Shown: positions 12,858-26,728 of the stretch, piece by piece
Numbering within the stretch: position 1 is the first letter of the stretch
How the letters are laid out: the number at the start of each line of letters is the position of its first letter
Origin: Apoda limacodes
Taxonomy: Eukaryota > Arthropoda > Insecta > Lepidoptera > Limacodidae
Direction of reading: 5' to 3'
DNA length: 64,000 nt
Assembly: GCA_946406115.1 (NCBI GenBank)
Contig: OX291561.1
Span: 8,052,273 to 8,116,272 of the forward strand
Made by a program: the position numbers and the translations under genes
Notes under the pieces: generated by a model
Databases searched by the model: none
What the model saw: only the letters and a program-made list of their open reading frames with translations
Told to the model about the DNA's origin: nothing

Positions 12858-14556
12858 CCAGGTCATCTACATAGGTGTGCAGAGAAAGGTCATATTGTTA
12901 CCAGCAAAATCTCCTGTCTATATTATACACTCTATATTTGTATACAACAATGAAAGAAAAATTAGTTATTCCGTTATAGCTAGTCCGTTAGTGTTAACTG
13001 ACTAATTTGGTAATTCCTACTAATCCATAACGGTTAAAATAAAAAATCAAATTACAAAAATACGAAACAAACTATCTTTTTAGTTATTTTTATTACGTTA
13101 TTATCAATTCCCTTTAGATACAAACGATGTCGTAGATAATATTGAAGGATGAAATATTCATGTGAATATTTTACCATATATATGTTGGCAGACAAACGGT
13201 ACCTTAGGCCGGATGAAATTATATTCAATAGCAGTTCTGTTGTACCTGGTCATAGATATAAATCCTCATCGAACTTTGTATTCAACGTTAAATGGAAACT
13301 CCGTCCCAACTCAATAACTCATTTTCACACAAAGAATTGTTTTCTGTTATAACAAGTTTATATTTATGTTCTTTGGATTATTCAGTAAGGCAGATGAAAA
13401 ATGCTCCTCACGGGGGGTTCTTGAAGAGGCTTAGTGCTTTAGTTGTGTTCTATGAATTATGGAATAGCTTGGGTTCGTGTCTAGACTGTGTACAATGTTG
13501 AAATGAGTCCTTACCATTATTCGGTATTTCGTTTAGTCATCTTCGTTTTGTTTTGGTGTTTCATTCGAGTATTAATTAAATCTTCTTAAGTTAAGTCTTA
13601 TTTATTTGACGAAAGAAATTAATTAGTCATATAAGAAAATTGAGATTTTAGAATCCCGGCAATTAAGAGCTTTTCTGGGTACCATGTTAATTGTTTATTT
13701 TTGGCTGCAGTTAAACACTCATAGATCTAAATGAGAGATATGCATTTAGTCTGTCTAAGAAAATTAATATTATATTTGTGTATAATTGTGTATATTTGGT
13801 CATGCACGCGTCAAGTTGTTTTTCCAACTTGGCTACAGTACTCGAAAATTCTTCAACACAAGAGAACACACACACACATACACACCACAACATGAGTGAT
13901 TACAACGTAAAATGATTTCGATCTTTGTTGTGTTTAATAAAATAGCTTATAGCCCATTTTAATATAAAAAAATTTAGCTGAACAAACGTATCAGTTTTTA
14001 TACACGTTGACAAAGTCGCAGGCAAAGGTTAGTAAATTATTAAGATGTGAGTGATACAATTCTTAAATAATGCTTCTAAGGAATTTACTGTTTCGAATTT
14101 GCTCATTAAAAGTTTCGAGTTACCGTGTCGAGTTGAATCGTAAACCCGTAGTTGTTTATGTTCGAAAAACTAGTTTTATTCTTTGGTATTTCATATCGTA
14201 TCATGAATGGAATTTTTACCTTGAATACGGACTCATGACGGCATTAATTTATCGCGTAGAATCCTTATTGCTACCTACTTGTAATAATACCTACTTGGTA
14301 ATAACGTTGTACCGGTACTGTTTGAGAATAGCATAGACTTCGAGTTTTGTTATCTGTCTTATGGACTGCGTTATGGCCATGTGCCGCAACTACCTGTCTC
14401 TTTTCTGTAAAATTAAAACAAAAGCTTAGAAAGAGACACGAAAGCGCAGATTGTCACTTATTTGCGAATTTTTCTTAGCGTTTTTACTTCACTGCTGTCT
14501 AGGAAATGGTTGTCTAGTCTCTTTGTCTATGGATAGAAGTGACTTGGATTAATTTG

Positions 14557-14558
<2 letters not shown>

Positions 14559-14633
<75 letters not shown>

Positions 14634-14882
14634 TAATATATATAAATCTCGTGTCACAATGTTTGTCCTCAATGGACTCCTAAACTACTGAACCGATTTT
14701 GATCAAACTTCGTAAATATCTGTTATTTGATCCAACTTAAAAGATAGGATAGTTTTTATCTCGATATGTCAAGTGCGAGCCGGATTCGGGCACTAAAGGT
14801 AAAAACCAACTTTCGCCGGGTACAGAGGGACGGCAGCGGAACAACGTTCGCCGGGACAGCTAGTATGTATATATATATATAT
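14559..14882. repeat. (TA)n microsatellite split by an inserted element
   Basis: A TA run of about 72 bp (14559-14630) and a shorter AT run (about 14869-14882) lie on either side of the Helitron-like element at 14631-14863. The simplest reading is one microsatellite interrupted by the insertion. Confidence 0.8.
14631..14863 (+). mobile_element. Non-autonomous Helitron-like element
   Basis: A 233-bp element starting TCTTAATATATATAAATCTC and ending CGCCGGGACAGCTAG. The ends fit Helitron rules: 5' TC, 3' CTAG (CTRR), insertion between A (14630) and T (14864), and a hairpin shortly before the 3' end (GCGGAAC-AAC-GTTCGC, with one bulged G). The interior ACTACTGAACCGATTTTGAT is typical of lepidopteran copies. 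It has no coding capacity, so it would have depended on a replicase from elsewhere. Confidence 0.75.
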
Positions 14883-17160
14883 AGCTGTCAACCGCGCACA
14901 TTTAGGGTAATCATGTCATATGGTATGAAAATCAGTTTTATTTAATAAATTTAAATAATGTCCATTTTTATTTTTATAAGTTTGTCAAGGAATTAAAGAT
15001 GAATTGTGAAAGTGAAATAAATGAAAGTCTTAAAGTACAAAAAAATAATACATGAACATTATATATTTTACAGTTAACATACAAAAAAGTAAAGTGAAAT
15101 TACTAAAATATATCTTCAGATGACAATTTTTAAAAATATCTTATATTACAGAAATAATGCATGTTATTTGACTATAACAGTATTTAATACAACAAACATG
15201 GAAAAAAAGTGAATAGTTGTCAGTTAGTACTTGGTTAGTACACAAAAAATTTAAGTTAATAAAGTAATAGAATTGCTATTCAACTGAATTCTGGTTATGG
15301 TTACTATAGTTTTGCGTAAAATTTTTATTTATAATAAAATAATTATTAACTATAACCGGAGTAGTTGACTTTACAACAATTCATATACATAATTTATATA
15401 TGTATTTATATATTCAAATTACAACAATTTTGAAATTTTTTATTCGTAGTATGATTTTCTTGCTCAGTTTACCCGTACATAATATATTTGCATGCGCCTA
15501 TCCAAGTAGCGAGACGGTAAGATTTGATGCCGCGTACATTTTCGCACGGCACGCATCGCGCCCTATGCATTATTTATAAGACCTCGAGAGCTTTTCCGAC
15601 ATTTTCTCAGGTTTTTTAGCCAACTTGAGGAGTTAAGGACCACCCAGCGTGTCTGCAATCATCGCCTTTTATTTCACCTTGTTAGTTGCAAGGCCTATCT
15701 GAGAAACTTAGAAACTCTGCATTTATGTGTTTGTTCTTTGATTTTTTTTTCTAAGCTACCTTTTCTGTCGTTAGATCGGGTCACAAAAGTTTGTAGCATA
15801 AACTATTGAAAGAAATCTTTTAATATTTTGATAAGTATATTTGCGTTTGAATTTGCTTTATTTCTTCATAAAAATATTTGATTCATAAGTATCTATATAA
15901 TATATATAATGTCCTGACTGATTTTTTATTGACTAACTTATCATTACCCAGCCGTAGTCACCGAGCCTACGCATGTACTAAGAAAGGATTTAGCAAATAT
16001 CATTGCCTGGGGTTAGATAAAAGTTTCCCTGAAATTAAATTAAGTTTTATAAAGTAGAATTCACGAAAATTAGTATGCTTAGTTATAGTATCTACAACTT
16101 GCATATTCATTTTAAAAACATTACGTTCTGAAAAAAGCCTATAAGATATTATTTTTCGTTCAAATTTCGGAAATACGCTTTGTACGAACTGACAGAAAAA
16201 AACCGATGGTGGCGCTAGAGGACCGTTGGGATAGTCTTAAGTTCAAAATTAAGAATCTTTTATTGATTTTAGTTAATCACTTAGGTGGTAAAGTAGAAGA
16301 TGAAACTGTGTATGGAAATACGGTTTTATTTTACGTAAATACAATGATAAAAATTTTCATATACCGTTTCAGTTGCAAATAAGTTACTTTCAGAATTTTT
16401 CAAAACCTATCCCCTTAGGTTTTAACTACGAACCCCCAAATTTTAACTACAAACGAATAGCTAAATCGCACCGGTAACACTGCAGAAAACCAGCTAGCTA
16501 AAGTTATATGCAAGAACTTAAAAAAATATGACTGAATACTTAACACTCGAAAACTATATGGTGATGTGTTCAATCTAACTAAAAGGTCAAAAGTTCAAAT
16601 CTCACCGTCTATAGACTACTGTAAACAACTTTTTGTAGAAACGTATAGCTCGGCGAATATGAGCAATACAAATAACTTGGTTTGACGTAATATTCTTGAT
16701 TTATAAAAGTCCACTCAAACAAGTAATAATATTGCTTCAAGTTACGTATGAAACGAGACTGTAGAGTGGGATAAAAATGGTATTTAAGTATATAAAATCG
16801 TAAACTTACTCTGCTGTAACTTAAGTATAATACTTACGTACTTAATTGAGTATAAATTCTAGTATAGAAATCGGTTATTACAATTACATTTTTAAAATAT
16901 GGATACTTGTAATGGAAACTTGTTAAGACAAGCCTTTAGCGAGGCTTTGTATGTTAAAAAAGTTTGAAAGAATGTTTTTGAATTTTTTAAAACAGATTCA
17001 GTTGATAGTTTTTATAAAGCTAGAATTTTAATTATTTTTGTATTTTTTGGTTTATTCGGTTAGGAAGTTCAAAAAAGGACACCCATTTTTAAACCTTCGA
17101 AGCTATAAGATTTTTGAAGTCCTATTTAAATATATTATTATATTTTTAGATATTAGACAC

Positions 17161-17373
17161 AGCTAAGCAAAGCGTGTTATGGATGACAACGGAAACAAAT
17201 ACATTTACAGACATATATATATTTACTTTTTTTTTGTAAATACATACGTATTACACAAATAAAACACCCAGTCTTAAGACAAATACAAAAATTAAATATT
17301 TGTGTTGTGCGGGACTCGAACCCACGCCCCTCAATTCAGCAGACGGGTCATTACCCACTGAGCCATGGAGTCA
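17161..17373 (-). repeat. tRNA-derived SINE, copy 1
   Basis: Read on the - strand it starts with a tRNA-like head: A box TGGCTCAGTGG and B box GGTTCGAGTCC. A body shared with 53721-53852 follows, and the far end contains AGCAAAGC...GGATGACAACGGA on the + strand. The head keeps the promoter boxes but not a foldable full tRNA, so this is a SINE rather than a tRNA gene. Confidence 0.75.
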
Positions 17374-17514
17374 ATTACATTTTAAAGACAACGCTACACA
17401 GAATGCTTGAAAAAAGGGGCCATCAGTTCAATGTATGATAAGCAAATTTTTGTTCTCAAAATATCATTACAAATTCCCTAAAAATTGATGAAAAATGTTG
17501 TTGAATTATAAATT

Positions 17515-17588
17515 TGTGACATACGGACGGCCGAAAGGACATGACATAACTGTTTCCATTTTTACCATTCAGCTAGGAAACCCTAAAA
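17515..17588 (+). repeat. Family A repeat, degenerate tail
   Basis: GTGACATACGGACGGCCGAA followed by TAGGAAACCCTAAAAA resembles the last part of family A (GGTGACAGACGGACGG ... GGAACCCTAAAA). Only the tail is recognisable. Confidence 0.45.
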
Positions 17589-20567
17589 AGACAAGTATTG
17601 CGTATTACCACAAGTTATCTAATTATAATTATTGAAATCAAAAAATATTTCAAGTATCTCCAGAATAAACTCTGATATGTGTCAATTAAATTTCAAAATA
17701 CTAGTTTCCTCAGTTTAGCAACAAACATGGAGTCAGATCTTTAATATAACTATATATATTAATTAGGATGTAAATGAAATAAAATGTAAAATTTACTTCA
17801 CTAAATAACATTTCAATTGCAACAAACACTATTAGTAAGTGAATAAGTAAATAAAAATAGTATTCAATGGCATCGTCTTTTAACTGGAAATAGTTGTCCT
17901 CAGAAATACCAATATGTTTAAGCAAATTGGATCCTTATTAACGCTGTTGTCGAGTCAAAGACTATTCACATAAGTTTCACAGAAACATGCGTGTGTGAAT
18001 TGCTTGTACATTTGATAAAGGCACTAGAGTCCCGATATAAAATTGCCTTCATTAATTTTTTTTAAATTTGCGTTTTTATAAAGTTTTGCCTTTTATACTC
18101 TTTTTATATCATAAGATATATATTTGTTTGTTACTCTATATTGTGTATGATAGACTATAGAAATAAAGTTCATATAAGTGTCTTCTAAAACAAATGCCAT
18201 ACAGTTATCTAGTAGGGAATAAAATGTGTCCCAAAACTTTGTCCTGAGGGATTTTTGAGACGACAGTTTGGCGATTTAAACGACAGCAGTAATGCATTAA
18301 GTCGGGGTTTGCTTCTAGGGTTTATACTTCTGATTCTTTTTCAAGTACGAATTTGTATCTGATTTAGAAATCCAGATAGGGTCTGTCAAACCCCACTAGA
18401 CCCACTGGGTTGGCCTTGTACCTATTCTTCTAAAGGGTGGTCTAACTTGGAACAAGTGTAGGAATTTTTATGCGTTGTTATTACTTTACCAGATATCTTT
18501 TCTTGATAGAGGTAATCAGTGAATGTTTATTTTAAATAGAATTTGATGATTCATTTTTTTTCTAATTTTCCTGTATAACGTAATGATGTAGTTAGAGTTG
18601 CGACATTGCGATAAGTAATTGTTTATACTGTAGTTTAATTCATTAATCCAGTAAATATAAATTTAAAATCCATTTCGAAAGAATGCTTTACGTCAATTAT
18701 TAATGAAAATAATCATTAGAGTTCAATACAATTTGATTATCCAGTTATTCGTCGAAGTTTTTGGATTGTAAGCGCTTACAGAGACGTGCGACTTTTTGCA
18801 GTTGTTGTTGCATTTGGTCTGCTATGATCGGTGATTTTAAGCCAGACAACCTTTCTAATGCTACTAGTATGTATGTATGTATAAATGTATTCACTTATTC
18901 CGCCATAGTGTGTTCTAGATTGGACTTCATACAGTATATGTACGTATGTGACAATCATAATGAATATACAATCCCTGTAGATATGTAAAAATATGCGTTT
19001 ACCATGAAGTTAATTATATAGGTAGTTAAGTCAGTTGTTGGAATTCGTACGTTTTCACTATTGAGGTACCGGGCTACCCTCACCTTGGGCGTGGGTGGTT
19101 TAAGACAATAGTCGGATTAGTTGTTTTTTCTCACACTCACCACTGACTTAACGATTTTGCAGTTGAAGTCTGTCGAGTTCTGGATAACTAATTCTTCTTA
19201 CTGAATTTGTGAAGTTTATAAATAGAATCACCTTTTCTTAGCTGCACTCAGCACCCGCAGACTCCAAGTAACAAGATGGTTATCTTGATAACTTTCATTG
19301 AACGTCTCTTTTGCTGGGCTGGCATCGCCTGTGTTTTGTCCAGAATTAAAGAAAGTTATGGATGCGTTACGAGTATTTCTTGGCTGATATAAAAAAAATA
19401 CTTAGAAGACTATTTCTTCGCATAGCTCTTAAAAATGCGTTAAGGGTTCTTAACAGAGTTTATGCGTATATTTTGTGTTATCAGTTTTCAAAGACTAACT
19501 TTTAAAAACTCTAACTTTTACCAAGTGATCTTTCAATCTTTCAAAATTTACAAACATGGAGTTATTTTAATAGTTTCAATAAATTTCTAATAAAAATTTC
19601 TTTGTAAATTTTTTAGGGATCCACAATAATACTCATACATAACTCTTAAGTTAATGTGTTTACGACACGCACTTGGCCGGATTTTAATTTAAAAAGGTAC
19701 CTATTCTACTACTGTAAAACAGTTTCATAAGCTTTATTGCGGAGACAACCAATACGTTTTCCAAACTAAACATATCTGATACAATCTTCAGAAATATTAC
19801 CACACTAGTGCCTCTTACTTGTAGCGACAGGTTAGTTAACGGCTTAAATTTCCAATGCCTTCTCCACTTAGCACACTCAGTTTATGACTTCCAGGTTTGT
19901 TATCGGTATATGCGATCTCCCCTTTACCTATTTTCTGCGGACGCTCGACTGTATTTATAACGCTTCATCACAGTTGAGTTATATTTGAATATTTAATTGT
20001 GCGAATCCATGCTTTAGGATTCCGAAGTGATTATACACCCTATCAGTTTTTGCGAGGATAAAAATTTACTGTATTTTTTAAGTTCTTATTGGTTTTAGTG
20101 ATATGGTACCTAAAACTTTAAATAAAATATCAGTGTTTTCTTTTTTTTAAAGTAAATGTAAAATTTTTGAAAATGTTTAAATACAAAAATTGTCATTAAA
20201 ATTTGTTCAAAACATGAATATTTGTAAATATATATAAAAATAATGTTTTTTATCGCTTATAAAAACTATTAATAAAAATAAATAATAAAATATAAAAAAA
20301 AGTGACTGCATTTAAAACCTGAAAATGACAAACTCAGTGCTGAACTTTAGAGTGGCTGAGAATTTCACAAAATGAACTTTATGTAATTTACCACCAGGTG
20401 TCGTGTAGCGCAATAACAATATCTATTTCAATGCTAATTTTATTTATTGTGAGTAAGGACATATGAGAAAATAAAGTCGATGACATAGCTGTAACTTTAA
20501 ATAAATTAATTAAGTTAATTAGTACTTACATGTTTAATGATTTTTTTATAGTTTGTTGATTTTATTG

Positions 20568-20630
20568 ACCTCGTGTTTAGAAGCGGTCGCTTAGAAAAGG
20601 ACGCGATTCCGGGTTTGAATTCCGGATACG
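20568..20630 (+). repeat. tRNA-like SINE head fragment
   Basis: GACCTCGTGTTTAGAAGCGG, then GGACGCGATTCCGGGTTTGA and ATTCCGGA. The stretch ends in a T-arm-like hairpin (TTCCGG...CCGGA) with a weak B box. Recognised as a common lepidopteran repeat head; no foldable tRNA is present. Confidence 0.45.
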
Positions 20631-21644
20631 TAACTACCTATATTATTTCTCTTATATGAACAGAAAAATACCAGACATTGAATACAAATAAATAATTACA
20701 TACTCTTTTGTAAATGCATACATAACGTCACTGTTTTTATTAAACGATTTCCTTGGCCCGATCCTTACCAAATTTAAAAGTTGGTCCCATCTGGAAGTAT
20801 ACCCTTTTAAATAAAAGAATTTTTTTATAGGGTTTAGTTCCGAGAACAAACATTTTAAAAAAAAACAACCAGATTTAGGACCTCCACCTTTTTTGAAGTC
20901 GGTGAAAACAGAAATTGTCAGTTTCTTAAATACTTAGACTCCTATCTTAGGTTAAATGCAAAAGTCCAAAACACACAGTAGGTACGTAAGCTTTGTTAAA
21001 ATTAATATAATTGTATTATAGGTACTTAATTATAATAATCGATATTAAAATAAGGTAGGTACTTAACGTCGACTGTGATTTGATTATATTACTTATTATC
21101 TTAGGTTTAGCCTAATTTTTGTGACTGATTAGTTTAAATACTGTAAGGTTAAACAAAAAACGTAAATGTACGTAAGATTACTTGATTTTTTAACTTTTGA
21201 GACTGAGTTTTTCTAAATTTCGAGACCTTATTTGTCGTCCAGACGGATTATTTTTAAAATAAGCAAAAATAAGTAAGCTGTTACATTAAACATAAGTTGA
21301 TTTTAAGTTCGTTTATATTTTATTTCGTTTTTTTATACAGACGTATCTGAAAACGTAAAGAGAAAAATGTATACATAGTTCTCAAAACAGTGACGTATCT
21401 GTTTTAAGTGTATATAATTATATATTTGACTATAATAATTAAAATATATAAATATTTCTATAAAAAAAAAAACCACAAAGTTATATAATTCATGCATTTT
21501 TATTTCGACCAATCACTTAATATGAAATTTATAATTCAACGAACAGCGCTTAACAGAAGAAAGCTTGATCTGAAAAATCACTTGGATGTCACTTACGTCG
21601 TTTAGTAAGATCAGCGACGATTAAACATAGAAAAGATCCAGACT

Positions 21645-21735
21645 CAAACACAAATGTTCATTTCATAAATGTTTTCCCTCTGCGGGGATCGAACCCACGC
21701 CCCATGCAACCGATAGACAGCAGATCAATATTTTG
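21645..21735 (-). repeat. tRNA-derived SINE, copy 2 (partial)
   Basis: On the - strand it contains the B box within GCGTGGGTTCGATCCCCGC, followed by a body that matches the copy at 46795-46915 (AATGAACATTTGTGTTTG-type). The A-box half is lost or diverged. Confidence 0.6.
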
Positions 21736-22920
21736 TCTGCTTTAGGAGCTGATTTTTAACTTTTTTTTGAGCTTTTTTGTAGATCAGAGTAATTAAACCA
21801 AACTCTGGTTTCCGAGCTCGAATTCTATTCAAAAAATAAAATGGACAAATTGTAAGTAGGTATATGTAACACTTTGTGACCACTTCATACACAATATCGT
21901 GTAATTCGTGGATACTAACACTACAAAACAAATGACGTGTGTATACGCGCAAATGTGTGCGTGTTCTACGCAAGAGGTCACAGTATCGTCACAGAGACGC
22001 GGCAAGGTAGTTAATGTGAAAGAAAGAAAGGACCAATGCGTGGGGTCTAGCTCTCACCTTACTGTTTACAAATTAGTTAGCGGCTTTTTTCATTTTTATT
22101 ATTAGATCTTATAAAACCATAGCACGTTCGATTTTTATTATTATGTTATATTACCGAAGCATGGTCACGACTATACCTGACGTCACTCATGCCTAAAATG
22201 ATCGGTTTGTCATGTCCATATGGTGCTTATTTGTACAGTTTTTAAATACTTTTGAAATTGGCTCTAGCTTTTTACAAACTAATCTATTTTTATACAAATC
22301 ATGAATTTTCTTGGTTATTTCCGCCAAAAGCGGAACGTCTGGCAACATTGCGCAGGACTAAATTGGTTAGTGGAAACAGGCTGTTTTCTTCATAATAACG
22401 TAGCTGTGTATCCAATCAAATACAAGCATAGATTTTTCGACTAAATATTAAAAAACAGTAGCATAGAAATATCAGTTAGATCTACTAACCTTTCTAAACG
22501 TTTTTAATCTTTGCAATAAAAAATGTAATGACAACTGAAATTACTTTGCTAGTCTTCAGCCCATAGTTATGTCATGTGAATGAGATGTTAGTTATTGGCT
22601 AGAGTTGGCCTTGTTCAGAATTGAGGATAATTGGAGATGGTGCGCAGCCGCTATCACGCGCATGTTCGATGATGAGGAACAGCTGCTAAAGTTGTTGGTA
22701 ACAAGGGGTTTAGTAGGTACTAGAAAATGTGCAAGAACTTTAATTTTCGTAACATTAACGTTATTATTTTACTTGCTATAAAACCACATTTTTTTATTAG
22801 ATTTCACGTGGACATTTCCCAATTGAAAAAAACTAAAAAAAAATATTATAAAACAATGTACATGGCACAAGGATGTGTGTTTTATGTAAATAGTTAATTA
22901 TAATTATATTTATTTTTCTT

Positions 22921-23185
22921 AAATATGCTATGATATCTTACACAAGCTTATTTGGGATGAATCGAACTTACAGTACAGTATCAGAGAGCGGCCCGAAATG
23001 TTTTTTCAAATAAACATGTACCTTATTATGTTATTGTTTTAATTTACACGCATGTTTAAGAAAAGTACTGTACAAGCTTTGGCCACAACTGAGCATAACC
23101 GGACGCTATGATGCGTCTACGTGACGATACTCACAATCGCCCGGTTATGCTGCATTTGCAGGCCGCGGCAGTAATGTACTATATT
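22921..23185 (+). repeat. Family E repeat, copy 1 (internally deleted)
   Basis: Matches 27965-28450 at both ends: CAGTACAGTATCAGAGAGCG on the left, and CACGCATGTTTAAGAAAA, GGCCACAACTGAGCATAACC and GGCAGTAATGTACTAT on the right. About 200 bp present in the other copy are missing from the middle. No ORF; family unknown to me. Confidence 0.7.
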
Positions 23186-23279
23186 GTATTTTATAATCCT
23201 ACTATAATATAATAAATTTTGAAGTTGGTGAGATAACACGCTATATCGTGCTAGCCAAATTTAGTGCTATATACCCATA

Positions 23280-23658
23280 ATGAAAGAGCTGCCGTAGGAA
23301 TCCCACGCCCGCCTATTACTGAAACAAGGCGCATATAGTATATAGTAATTTTATTTTCGTACAAAGCATATTAAAAATGTACTTGGTACATAGAAATTAT
23401 GACAATAGTAATAAGCTATTTGAAGAACGTTTTATTTAATTAATACATACTGAGTATATCTGTGAGGCTTAATTGGAATTTCGACTTAAAGTAGTCACTT
23501 TTAGCAAAAAAGTTAACTCACAGATGTGTGCCCAATAAAAAACATTCCAACTTTATTTTTTGACTGATTTTATATACGAAATGAAAATTACTCTATGCTA
23601 TATGCGCCTTAATTCGGTAATCGGCGGACGTGGGATTCCTACGGCAGCTCTTTGTTCA
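23280..23658. mobile_element. MITE with ~80-bp terminal inverted repeats
   Basis: The left arm begins ATGAAAGAGCTGCCGTAGGA and runs through GCGCATATAGTATATAGTAA; the right arm is its reverse complement (GACGTGGGATTCCTACGGCA...), with a few mismatches over about 80 bp. Both ends are flanked by TA (23278-23279 and 23659-23660), consistent with a TA target duplication as in Tc1/mariner- or PIF-type elements. It is 379 bp long and non-coding, so non-autonomous. Confidence 0.85.
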
Positions 23659-26600
23659 TAGCAAGGAAGTTTCCTAGTGGTTTTTATGAAGAGAAAATCA
23701 AAATATCGTATGGCGGCTCTAGTTAGCTGATATAGGCCCTTAAAGCGCGGGCATAGCCAGAGTAATATAAAAAATGATTCTGAGACGGCTATAAATACTA
23801 CGAAAACGGTTTATGTCGTAGGTATAATATATCTTATAGATTTAGTAGAACGTAGTAATATTATTACGTATTTTAGTAAAGTAACAGCTAATGTTGTGTG
23901 TAGGTCTACTATTGATTTATTTAGATTCAACAGTTTTATTATGCGGAAAACACTTTTACTGCCAGTAGCAACTAATAAAATTGAAAAATTCATACGAAAT
24001 TTTCCTGTCTTTAGATAAAGAACTAATAAATAAAAAAACAAAATAAAGCAATTTATATATATTTGTATGTACCGACGTTGATAGTATGACAAAGCTGAGG
24101 AAAATTATATATCTATTATCTATTTAATTAACCAGTATTTTTAGGGGTAAATTATAGTACAACAGTAATAAGTGTTGTTGAAATCTTTTATTATAACCTA
24201 ACGACTTTTGTAAATTAAACAAGTAACTCGTCTAAGCATTAATAAAAATTTTAATCTCGCCATTCCTGGAAAGTCCGTTACAAGATAAAGAATTATTATC
24301 TACTACTACGCCTCAGAATTGAAGCGATTATTGAAAAATGTAATAAATAAGATTTGATTGATAATGATGGGTCATGCGATTTTATCGTCACTGATTGGTA
24401 GCGAATCATAATCAGATCGCATACCAGTACGATGATGAAATACCATACTCGTACTCAATGCACTGGTATCTTGATACTCGCAGTGTTGGCGAAATACTAT
24501 CTTGTATAGCTACTGTTACAAAATAGTTTTTAGTTGAGGGGATATTACGACCGATAAATCCGATGGTAGTGACTGATAAGTGTATATGATTGTAACTGTC
24601 TTTGAAACTATGCTTAAGAAGGTTAACGCAATTAAAGATTTTGCGATAGGTTTTTATTGAAAGTAATTTGACAGTCTCTAAGATAATCAAGAAAATCTAG
24701 GTGTTTGGTTTTCAATAGGTTGGTAGAATTCAATGTTTGAGTGGTCGGTGAGATGCAAGAGATATGCCTTCGGATAATTTAAGTACCAGTACCTTACAGT
24801 TTATTAAATGCTTGAGGTACAATAAAAAACGTTAAGTTTGTAGGTACTAAGTCCGTGTTCCTTAGAAACGGATTGCATGACAAATCATTGCAGATATATC
24901 TTAAAAAACTTGTTAAGAGTTTAAAAAATCCGTTAAATGATTAAACTCTATTAGTATTGGCATTTTTTTAGATTGCGAAGAAAAACCTTATCAATGTAAA
25001 AGAAATACATATATTATAAATATATAGAAATAATCTTTTTTCGTTTAGGACTCCCTGAAGGTTAGAGTCGTTGAAGAAAATATGATACATGCCATATCTA
25101 TTTTTATTAAATATTTCCATAGCAAAGATGTATGTAAAAGATTAACCTCAAGCCGGGAGGAAATATTTATTTACATTGATGATGAAGCCATATATGCAAT
25201 GGGAGTGGAGACGAAGAAAGATTATTTCTCATAATGTATTCCTTAATTATATGAAGACTTGTGTATTTGTAAGATTGTTGTACTAGGACTTTATAAGTTC
25301 TAAGCACTATAAAGGTACCGTTTCGGCCATTTGTTTGCAAGACCCTAAACAGAGATTTGTTATTTACATTGTAATATGTCACTATACTTATATGTATACA
25401 TATCACACATGTCATCTATAATTTTTCTTATTACATATAATTATATATATGTGTTTAAGATATAATTTTCTTAAACAGGTATTAATGTATCTGGTATCAG
25501 TGATATAACCATACTTATTGATACAACTGATATGGTTCGAGTACGTATCGCGTGGTATGCATTTAGCATAAAATGCGGAGGCATTATGCAAGTTCGGTCA
25601 GTCCGATTAACTTTCAGCTTAACTATGCGAGCCAAGGTTCCTAGACGGTTGTCCGTCCGTCTGTCAGTTCGAGCAATTTGAATTTTAATTTGCCACCAAT
25701 TTGTAGTATCGATTTCTAAATGTAAGAACTTACATACCTACTGCAAATATTAATGTACCAAAAAATACCTATAAAGTATGTCGTTAAATCGTGTAAGCAT
25801 TTTGAAGTTACCACAAATACTTCCCCATTTCCGGACTAATGTCCTAAATTCTACGGAATAACAAGAAATGGTTGCAAAATGTTGGCGATTCAAATGTTAA
25901 TGTCAAACTTAATGCGTCACTGGCAGTCAAGTAGAAGATTGACATTGAAAATTTGAGAGGAAAAGTTCTTTTGAAAATGTTTGCTTACATTAACCCCGAA
26001 CAACCATCTACTTTAACTAAACTTCTTAATTATAATTGTATCAGATATAAAATTGCCACTTTTCAAGATTTTTTCTCTATATTCAACTATTACTTTGCGT
26101 CATTCCTTTACTGCGCCTTATACGATTAGACAAGACAAGCCTATATCCATCGAAAGATGTCAAACTGTGAAAGAATGTCGATGACACCAACAAACACACA
26201 CTTTATAATATTTGTATCTATATATTTGTCAAACTTTTCCTGTCCAGCCGGTATATTGTCTATTTCTTTTGGAATTTCCGTCTTAAGATTCAAGGTTGCC
26301 ACTAATTTGTGTGTGATGTATCACTTGAAAATATGCTTGTTATTGACATAATTAACAACGTTGATTAATCAGAGTCGCCGCTCTGTGTCTACGTGGATTT
26401 CAACGTTCATCGACTAATATTCGAAAGTAATCGAATGTTTTAGGTTTACGATATTTGATTCCCTAATTCCGCTCAAAAAAAAAAAATGGCGCTTATCACA
26501 TGTCTACAAAAAATAGACTGGGAAAAGGGAATTTTTAAAAAAAAAACCATTAATAAACGCATCAAAATCAGGTTTGCTGTCTTGGTTCCCGAAATTTTGT

Positions 26601-26728
26601 TTTAAAATACATTATAATTGTATTGTTTTATATAGAACATGCTTGAACTGATTTAAGTTTGATTTAATTTAAACTTGAGCAAGGTCACCAGCGTATATCG
26701 TAGTCTTAAATACTTTTGCTTGTTACAG

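Larger units (their letters stand above)
12166..26728 (+). other. Kibra intron, 14,563 bp, phase 1
   Basis: Bounded by donor GTGAGT after exon A and acceptor TTGTTACAG before exon B; it splits the second WW domain after the conserved HVS. Apart from the repeats listed separately it is AT-rich non-coding DNA. The long stretches 12860-14550, 14890-17150, 17600-20560, 20640-21640, 21740-22920 and 23665-26725 contain no recognisable gene, only poly-A/T runs and a GC-richer block at 15500-15600. Confidence 0.85.

Noticed and set aside
17300..17373. Functional tRNA gene on the minus strand
   Set aside because: A and B boxes are present but the sequence has no complete cloverleaf, and the same head with the same body recurs elsewhere, so it is a SINE.
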